This document shows positions 1 through 5,545 of a stretch of DNA of 5,545 nt, piece by piece; the stretch's first letter is position 1; the number at the start of each line of letters is the position of its first letter. The position numbers were made by a program, and so were the translations under genes. Origin of the DNA: Deinococcus sp. (GTDB lineage Bacteria > Deinococcota > Deinococci > Deinococcales > Deinococcaceae). The stretch is from the NCBI GenBank assembly GCA_018260375.1, contig JAGLBF010000148.1, positions 1-5,545 on the forward strand, written 5' to 3'. The notes beneath the pieces were generated by a model. That model had not been told where the DNA came from. It made no database searches and saw only the letters and a list, made by a program, of their open reading frames with translations.

Positions 1-3
1 CTC

Positions 4-20
4 TAGACGGAATCTGTCTA
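4..20. promoter_or_regulatory. 17-bp near-palindrome upstream of nurA, possible operator
   Basis: TAGACGGAATCTGTCTA is symmetric about A12. Seven of the eight arm pairs are complementary, and the exception is G9/T15. It lies at about -46 to -30 relative to the proposed start of transcription at the nurA ATG, so a bound protein would cover the -35 area. It has the same length as the Deinococcus radiation/desiccation response motif but a different sequence (as I remember it, TTATGTCATTGACATAA), so I do not call it that. The symmetry is seen directly; a regulatory role is inference. Confidence 0.35.
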
Positions 21-36
21 TCCAGTACCCATCCTC

Positions 37-42
37 TATACT
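37..42 (+). promoter_or_regulatory. -10 element of a leaderless-type nurA promoter
   Basis: TATACT matches the sigma-70 type -10 consensus at five of six bases and ends 7 nt before the ATG at 50. Transcription would therefore begin at or next to the start codon. There is no Shine-Dalgarno sequence in CCCTTT just before the ATG, which agrees with a leaderless transcript. The -35 is weak: CTGTCT at 14-19, with a 17-bp spacer, matches three of six positions. It supports choosing position 50 as the start of nurA. Confidence 0.6.
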
Positions 43-49
43 GCCCTTT

Positions 50-1084
50 ATGCACATTCGTCTTGACCCCTGGCCTGTAGATACCCTAGACGGTCAACTG
101 ACCCTAAAAGCATTTGCGGGCCTGGTGTATGACGCTGAAACCTCGCGCTGGGAGGCTATTGCCCCGCGCCCTATCCCTGAGCGCCTTAAAACGGTGATGA
201 CCATAGACGGCAAGCCCCGTATGGAAGCCCGGCTGCTTGTAGAAGACGACCAGCACACGCTGAGCGTAGCGGGCTTTGGGGCTTATGCGGTCGGCGCGGT
301 GAGCCTATGTCCGCACGGGTCGCGCCAAGCCGAGCTACACGGGGTACGTACTGAGCGCCTGCTGGCCTACAGCAGGGAACTGGGTCAGGCGGTGGAGCCG
401 GCCCGCTTTTCGCCGCGCAACCCGCAAACGGGTGAGCTGCTGTACACACCGCACTCCTTTGCAGGTCAGGCTCTGGAAGGCCCCAAAGCCGCCATACAGC
501 ACCAGATGCTGCAAGCGGAAACCGCACTAGCACGCCAGGTCGCCTCGCCCCTGCCGCAAGAGGAGACTGATTATGACGGCCTGCCCGATACTTTGGTGCT
601 CAAGGACGGACGGGTAGACCCCGGGCGCGGCGACGGGGCGATTGTGGGCTGTATCAAGACACTGCATACCGACTACCTGGGCGCTGACCGCATTGGCCTG
701 CTGTCGCAGCTTAAAGTGGGCGAGCGCACGCCTATTTTGCGCTTTTATCTCAGCGAGCAAAGTCAGCAGCAGCGCTTTACCTGGTACGCCCGTCTAAGCG
801 CCGCGCCCTTTTACCAGCATCCACTGGCAGGCATCATGCGCCTAGAGATGCACGCGCCCGACGACAGTGACTTTGTGCCGCGTGGTGTGCTAGACATCGC
901 CGCGCTGTCAGGCACGCTGCTCACCCGCTTGGCAGGCCATCCCCACAAAGACCCCCGCGCCCCCCAAAACCTGATACCCACTGCCGCTCTAGAACAGGCG
1001 ATGGGCCGCGCAATGGGCAGCCTAGACGTGGTGACGCGCCGCATCCGCGCCCACCTGGCCCGTGAGATAGGGCCTGTTAGGTAG
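50..1084 (+). CDS. nurA: NurA-type nuclease, DNA end processing
   Basis: This 344-residue protein looks like a NurA-domain nuclease: a metal-dependent enzyme that acts with the HerA ATPase to degrade DNA ends during double-strand-break repair in the cytoplasm. Visible family features are the first acidic motif T-I-D53-G-K-P-R57-M-E59 and a second Asp-Gly motif L-K-D186-G-R. Then come the conserved Lys in G-C-I-K203-T, a W-Y-A-R strand at 245-248, M-R264-L-E266-M, and a C-terminal His-rich stretch at 297-300 followed by D301 and N307. D53, D186 and one of H297/H299 are the likely metal ligands by position. The length fits the family (about 340). No signal peptide or membrane segment is seen. 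Position 50 is the chosen start because a -10 hexamer lies 7 nt upstream; the next Met (residue 50) would leave almost no residues before the first catalytic motif. herA follows 187 bp downstream on the same strand, which strongly supports the call. The last codons run into a 14-bp tandem repeat. Confidence 0.87.
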   Translation: MHIRLDPWPVDTLDGQLTLKAFAGLVYDAETSRWEAIAPRPIPERLKTVMTIDGKPRMEARLLVEDDQHTLSVAGFGAYAVGAVSLCPHGSRQAELHGVRTERLLAYSRELGQAVEPARFSPRNPQTGELLYTPHSFAGQALEGPKAAIQHQMLQAETALARQVASPLPQEETDYDGLPDTLVLKDGRVDPGRGDGAIVGCIKTLHTDYLGADRIGLLSQLKVGERTPILRFYLSEQSQQQRFTWYARLSAAPFYQHPLAGIMRLEMHAPDDSDFVPRGVLDIAALSGTLLTRLAGHPHKDPRAPQNLIPTAALEQAMGRAMGSLDVVTRRIRAHLAREIGPVR

Positions 1085-1104
1085 GGCCCGTGAGGTAGGA
1101 GATA
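1063..1104 (+). repeat. 14-bp imperfect tandem repeat across the nurA stop codon
   Basis: Three units start exactly 14 bp apart, at 1063, 1077 and 1091: TGAGATAGGGCCTG, TTAGGTAGGGCCCG and TGAGGTAGGAGATA. The core T-(G/T)-A-G-(A/G)-T-A-G-G is kept in all three, and the third unit drifts after ten bases. The nurA stop codon (TAG, 1082-1084) lies inside the second unit. Replication slippage is the simplest origin. No function is evident. Confidence 0.6.
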
Positions 1105-1133
1105 AGGCTGAGTACAGGCAGATACACACCGTC

Positions 1134-1174
1134 CAACTTTCACTCAGCGCCTAACTATTACTCAGCGCCCAACT
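1134..1174 (+). repeat. 18-bp imperfect tandem repeat in the nurA-herA gap
   Basis: Unit one (1134-1151) and unit two (1152-1169) match at 15 of 18 bases and share the identical block ACTCAGCGCC at 1142-1151 and 1160-1169. A partial third unit (1170-1174) follows. GCTGAGT at 1107-1113 is the exact reverse complement of ACTCAGC in either unit, so the transcript could form one of two mutually exclusive 7-bp stems with loops of 28 or 46 nt. A T-run follows at 1177-1181, but no compact GC-rich stem sits directly before it, so I do not call a terminator. Confidence 0.55.
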
Positions 1175-1214
1175 GCTTTTTCGGAAGTCTGTAATCTGTT
1201 TGCCTGCTGGCTGA

Positions 1215-1224
1215 CCGCTAGCGG
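1215..1224. other. Perfect 10-bp palindrome upstream of herA
   Basis: CCGCTAGCGG is a perfect palindrome. It lies 47 bp before the herA ATG and just upstream of the AT-rich stretch that probably holds the herA promoter. It partly overlaps a wider possible stem (TGCC-T-GCT at 1201-1208 against AGCGGCA at 1220-1226), so an RNA hairpin is an alternative to a protein-binding site. Role unknown. Confidence 0.3.
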
Positions 1225-1239
1225 CATGCTTCCATAGTC

Positions 1240-1266
1240 GATAATTAATAGTACATACTCAAAGGA
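1240..1266 (+). promoter_or_regulatory. herA promoter candidate and Shine-Dalgarno site
   Basis: The stretch from about 1235 to 1271 is conspicuously AT-rich for this window. GATAAT at 1240-1245 matches the -10 consensus at five of six bases and would give a leader of about 20 nt; CATACT at 1254-1259 is a weaker alternative. No convincing -35 is visible for either. AAAGGA at 1261-1266, followed by TAATC, sets a ribosome binding site 5 nt before the ATG at 1272 and fixes that start. herA therefore appears to have a conventional leader, unlike its two neighbours. Confidence 0.5.
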
Positions 1267-1271
1267 TAATC

Positions 1272-3146
<1,875 letters not shown>

Positions 3147-3161
3147 GGCGCGTGTGCTGTG

Positions 3162-3171
3162 CCTGATCAGG
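3162..3171. other. Perfect 10-bp palindrome downstream of herA
   Basis: CCTGATCAGG is a perfect palindrome beginning 15 bp after the herA stop codon. Its last G is the first base of the next inverted repeat, so the two are directly joined. It is too short to be a loop-bearing RNA hairpin and could be part of a compound protein-binding site. Function unknown. Confidence 0.3.
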
Positions 3172-3192
3172 TGACATTCCCACAAGTGTCAC
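3171..3192. promoter_or_regulatory. 22-bp inverted repeat upstream of rel, possible activator site or hairpin
   Basis: GTGACA (3171-3176) and TGTCAC (3187-3192) are perfect inverted arms around a 10-bp spacer. The centre lies about 45.5 bp before the proposed transcription start of rel, and the site covers the region where a -35 would be sought but is poor. That geometry is broadly like a class-II activator site of a CRP/FNR-type dimer, although the arm sequence is not the E. coli CRP half-site. It could instead form a hairpin ending herA transcription, but no T-tract follows it. Confidence 0.4.
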
Positions 3193-3214
3193 GCTAAGGT
3201 CAGCTCAGATAGGC

Positions 3215-3220
3215 TATGCT
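3215..3220 (+). promoter_or_regulatory. -10 element of a leaderless-type rel promoter
   Basis: TATGCT fits the TAnnnT core of a -10 hexamer and ends 6 nt before the GTG at 3227, so transcription would start at or beside the start codon. No Shine-Dalgarno sequence precedes this GTG. No recognisable -35 is present at a 16-18 bp spacing; an inverted repeat occupies 3171-3192 instead. This implies that rel is transcribed independently of herA. Confidence 0.5.
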
Positions 3221-3226
3221 TACGGG

Positions 3227-5467
3227 GTGCATGGCGTGGAACTGTTGTGGCCTCTACTGGTAGACCGCCCCCCTGAAGAACAGCAAAAAATAGAACGGGC
3301 CTACGTCTTTGCGCGTGAGGCCCATGAAGGCGTACTGCGTAAAAGTGGCGAGCCGTACATTACCCATCCTGTCGCCGTGGCTGTTATCTTGGCAGAGCTT
3401 AATATGGACAGCGACGCTATCGCCGCTGGTCTGCTGCACGACACTGTAGAAGACGTAGAAGCTGTGACCTTTGAGATCATTGAGCGCGAGTTTGGGCCAG
3501 ATGTGCGCCGCATCGTCGAGGGCGAAACCAAGGTCAGCAAATTGACCAAGCTCAGCAGCAATTTTCAAGACGAACAGTCTGAAAACCTGCGCCAGATGCT
3601 TATCGCTATGACGGGCGATATACGCATTATTATTGTCAAGCTGGCAGACAGGCTGCACAATATGCGCACCCTCGGCTCGATGAAGCCCGAAAAGCAGCAG
3701 CGCATCGCCCGCGAGACCATAGAGATCTTTGCGCCGCTCGCTCACCGTTTGGGAATTGGACAAATAAAGTGGGAGCTGGAAGACTTAAGTTTTAAATACC
3801 TTGACCCTCAAGCCTACCACTACCTCAAAGACCGCCTGCGTACCCGCCAAGAAGAGCGAGAAGAGCAGATCACCGCTGCTATTGAGCAACTGCGCACTGA
3901 ACTCCTTGACGACCTTGAATTGCCCGAATGGATTGCTGATATCGCCATCACGGGGCGCAGCAAACACCTGTGGAGCATCCACACCAAAATGAAAAAGGAA
4001 GGCAAGGCCCTAGAGCAGATTTTTGACCTGCTGGCGCTGCGCCTTATTCTCACCCCCAAGCCCGTAAACGCCCCCGAAGGCCGCCAAAAAGAGCGTGCCG
4101 AAGAAGCCCGTGAAAAACGGGTGTGCTATCACTCGCTGGGCATTGTGCACAGCATGTGGTCGCCTATTCCTGGGCGCTTTAAAGACTACATCGCCGTGCC
4201 CAAACCCAACGGCTACCAAAGCCTGCACACCACCGTGATCAGCCAGGGCGGGCAGCCGATAGAGGTGCAGATCCGCAGCCGCCGCATGCACGAAATCGCC
4301 GAATACGGTGTGGCGGCCCACTGGATGTACAAGCAGGGCAATAAGCTCAGCGAAAAGAGCCGCGAAGATTGGCTGACCCAGCTGCGCGAATTGCAGGGTG
4401 ATATCACCGATGCGGCGGACTTTGTTGACGCGGTTAAAAATGACATTCTGGGCGGGCGGGTGTTTGTGTTTACCCCCAAGGGCGACACTATCAACTTGCC
4501 GCGCGGAGCTACCCCCATAGACTTTGCCTATCACATCCACAGCCGCATCGGTGATACCACGATCGGGGCGCGTGTCAACGGGTCTATCGTGCCGCTGAGT
4601 TACCAGCTACAAAACGGCGACCGCGTAGAGATTGTAACCAACAAAAATAGCAAACCCAGCCGTGACTGGCTTAACTTTGCCACCACTCGCAGCGCCCGCA
4701 GCAAAATACGCCACCACTTTAGGTTGCGTGAGCGCAGTGAGGCCCTGCAACATGGTCACGACCTGCTTGAGCGTTATTTGCGAAAGAGGCAACTGGCTGT
4801 GCGGCAACTGATGCGCACCAAGCTGCTTGAAGACGCCACCGAAAAACTGGTGGGCAGTCGCAACCCTGATGACCTGTATCTGGCGCTGCACGCGGGCAAA
4901 CTCAACACCAGCACAGTCGCCAAGATGCTCGCTCCCCAACTTGAGCAAGAGCAGCGGCCCGCCGTCACCACGCACAAGCCCGCCGCAGAGCCTGGCGGCG
5001 TGTACGTAGAGGGCTTTTCTACCGTGACCAAGCTGCCGCACTGCTGTTCCCCCATACGCGGCGACCAAATCATGGGCTACTTGACACGCGGGCGCGGCGT
5101 GACTGTACACCGTATAGACTGCCCCAACATGGTGCGGCTACTCAAAGATGAGCCTGAGCGCTGTGTGGCAGCTTCATGGTCACCTCAGCAGCAGGGCGAA
5201 ACCATGGTTGACCTAGATGTTGTGGCCCAAGACCGTGCGGGCCTGCTTGCTGACGTGCTCAGCTTGCTGGTGGCCCAGAAACACAGCCCCCTGAAGGTCA
5301 GTGCGGGCGTGGGAAGCGACCAAATTGCCCACATCACCTTGCGCCTCGCCGTGCAGAGCCACAACGACCTGGTTTCCCTGGCCCAGGAACTCAAGAAAAT
5401 AGACAGCGTGCAAGACGTACTGCGTATGGGCCGCACGCATACCAGTGTGCTGAGGGCGCAGGGATAG
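3227..5467 (+). CDS. rel: Bifunctional (p)ppGpp synthetase/hydrolase (Rel/SpoT)
   Basis: This 746-residue long RelA/SpoT homolog makes (p)ppGpp from ATP and GDP/GTP and hydrolyses it, setting the stringent response. The N-terminal HD hydrolase looks active: R38-K39-S-G-E-P-Y, H47, H71-D72, E75-D76 and A-D141-R-L-H-N145. The synthetase (about 235-370) has G-R244-S-K-H-L-W-S, the R317-F-K-D320 form of the loop that marks the bifunctional class (RelA-only enzymes have E-x-D-D), Y-I-A-V-P-K-P-N-G-Y-Q-S-L-H-T at 321-335, and E346-V-Q348. The TGS domain is at about 407-470, followed by a helical region to about 585, the zinc-finger/RIS domain with C606-C607, H628 and C632, and a C-terminal ACT domain at about 660-736. 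The length is usual for the family. An extra charged segment at about 276-298 lies before C300-Y301. The GTG at 3227 is chosen because TATGCT lies 6 nt upstream; GTG at 3236 is possible and would remove three residues. It lies 80 bp after herA. Confidence 0.95.
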   Translation: MHGVELLWPLLVDRPPEEQQKIERAYVFAREAHEGVLRKSGEPYITHPVAVAVILAELNMDSDAIAAGLLHDTVEDVEAVTFEIIEREFGPDVRRIVEGETKVSKLTKLSSNFQDEQSENLRQMLIAMTGDIRIIIVKLADRLHNMRTLGSMKPEKQQRIARETIEIFAPLAHRLGIGQIKWELEDLSFKYLDPQAYHYLKDRLRTRQEEREEQITAAIEQLRTELLDDLELPEWIADIAITGRSKHLWSIHTKMKKEGKALEQIFDLLALRLILTPKPVNAPEGRQKERAEEAREKRVCYHSLGIVHSMWSPIPGRFKDYIAVPKPNGYQSLHTTVISQGGQPIEVQIRSRRMHEIAEYGVAAHWMYKQGNKLSEKSREDWLTQLRELQGDITDAADFVDAVKNDILGGRVFVFTPKGDTINLPRGATPIDFAYHIHSRIGDTTIGARVNGSIVPLSYQLQNGDRVEIVTNKNSKPSRDWLNFATTRSARSKIRHHFRLRERSEALQHGHDLLERYLRKRQLAVRQLMRTKLLEDATEKLVGSRNPDDLYLALHAGKLNTSTVAKMLAPQLEQEQRPAVTTHKPAAEPGGVYVEGFSTVTKLPHCCSPIRGDQIMGYLTRGRGVTVHRIDCPNMVRLLKDEPERCVAASWSPQQQGETMVDLDVVAQDRAGLLADVLSLLVAQKHSPLKVSAGVGSDQIAHITLRLAVQSHNDLVSLAQELKKIDSVQDVLRMGRTHTSVLRAQG

Positions 5468-5503
5468 GTCAAGCTGCAACTGTACATATCTATCATACGG
5501 ATT

Positions 5504-5536
5504 CCGATTGATTTGGCGTACTTCCGAATCAATCCG
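5504..5536 (+). terminator. Strong hairpin after rel; terminator or dispersed repeat
   Basis: The arms at 5504-5516 and 5524-5536 can form a 13-position stem with one C/C mismatch (5505/5535) and one T-G wobble (5514/5526) around a 7-base loop (5517-5523). Its core is GATTGATT paired with AATCAATC. It begins 37 bp after the rel stop codon, a fitting place for transcription termination, but no T-run follows in the remaining 9 bases. An adjacent 9-bp palindrome CGGATTCCG (5498-5506) overlaps the left arm, giving the block the look of a small dispersed repeat. The window ends before its far edge can be seen. Confidence 0.45.
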
Positions 5537-5545
5537 AGCGGATGC

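Noticed and set aside
4..20. Radiation/desiccation response motif upstream of nurA.
   Set aside because: The length and palindromic nature agree, but the bases do not match the motif as I know it.
186..1143. Minus-strand open frames opposite nurA.
   Set aside because: The nurA reading has the family motifs, a fitting length and a good promoter. The opposite frames give Arg/Ala/Pro-rich sequences with no recognisable motifs.
1160..1181. Intrinsic terminator after nurA at the T-run CTTTTT.
   Set aside because: Only a 3-bp CAG/CTG stem lies directly before the T-run, which is too weak for a terminator.
1215..1229. Insertion-sequence end or target duplication in the nurA-herA gap (CCGCTAGCGG, GCATGC).
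   Set aside because: No transposase remnant, matching terminal repeat or flanking duplication is present; the palindromes are isolated.
3231..3263. ATG at 3231 as the start of rel.
   Set aside because: It is out of frame with the Rel protein and reaches a stop (TAG, 3261-3263) after ten codons. The in-frame GTG at 3227 fits the -10 spacing.
3254..5110. Three long minus-strand open frames (about 165-176 codons each) in one frame opposite rel.
   Set aside because: Their codons are the exact reverse complements of rel codons. Stops there need TTA, CTA or TCA in the sense frame, and these are rare, so the open frame is a by-product. They show no recognisable protein features.

Overview
The window looks chromosomal and comes from a moderately GC-rich bacterium. 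It most resembles the Deinococcus lineage, for three reasons. A NurA-type nuclease gene sits directly upstream of a HerA-type ATPase gene. Two of the three genes have a good TAnnnT -10 hexamer only 6-7 nt before the start codon and no Shine-Dalgarno sequence, as in leaderless transcripts, which are common in that group. The HerA P-loop also has a variant form that I associate with this kind of bacterial HerA. GC content looks lower than in D. radiodurans, so I would not name a species. All three genes are on the + strand and all are intact.

Layout. 1-49: promoter with a TATACT -10 and a near-palindrome over the -35 area. 50-1084: nurA, a DNA-end-processing nuclease. 1085-1271: a 187-bp gap with two unrelated short tandem repeats, a 10-bp palindrome and an AT-rich promoter/ribosome-binding segment. 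1272-3146: herA, a hexameric DNA translocase. 3147-3226: an 80-bp gap with two adjoining inverted repeats and a leaderless-type promoter. 3227-5467: rel, a bifunctional (p)ppGpp synthetase/hydrolase with all expected domains. 5468-5545: a strong hairpin, either a terminator or a dispersed repeat, cut by the window end.

NurA and HerA act as one machine in characterised systems. The HerA hexamer translocates on DNA and feeds it to a NurA dimer, which resects ends during double-strand-break repair. Rel makes and destroys the alarmone (p)ppGpp in starvation and stress. Rel has its own apparent promoter, and nothing in the sequence ties it functionally to the repair pair beyond adjacency.

I found no mobile element, CRISPR array, tRNA or rRNA, and no clear new system. 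The points most worth a second look are the non-canonical HerA P-loop, a strong bias for A-ending Leu/Val/Ile codons before Asp/Glu codons, the inverted repeats beside both leaderless promoters, an extra charged segment in the Rel synthetase domain, and the terminal hairpin.
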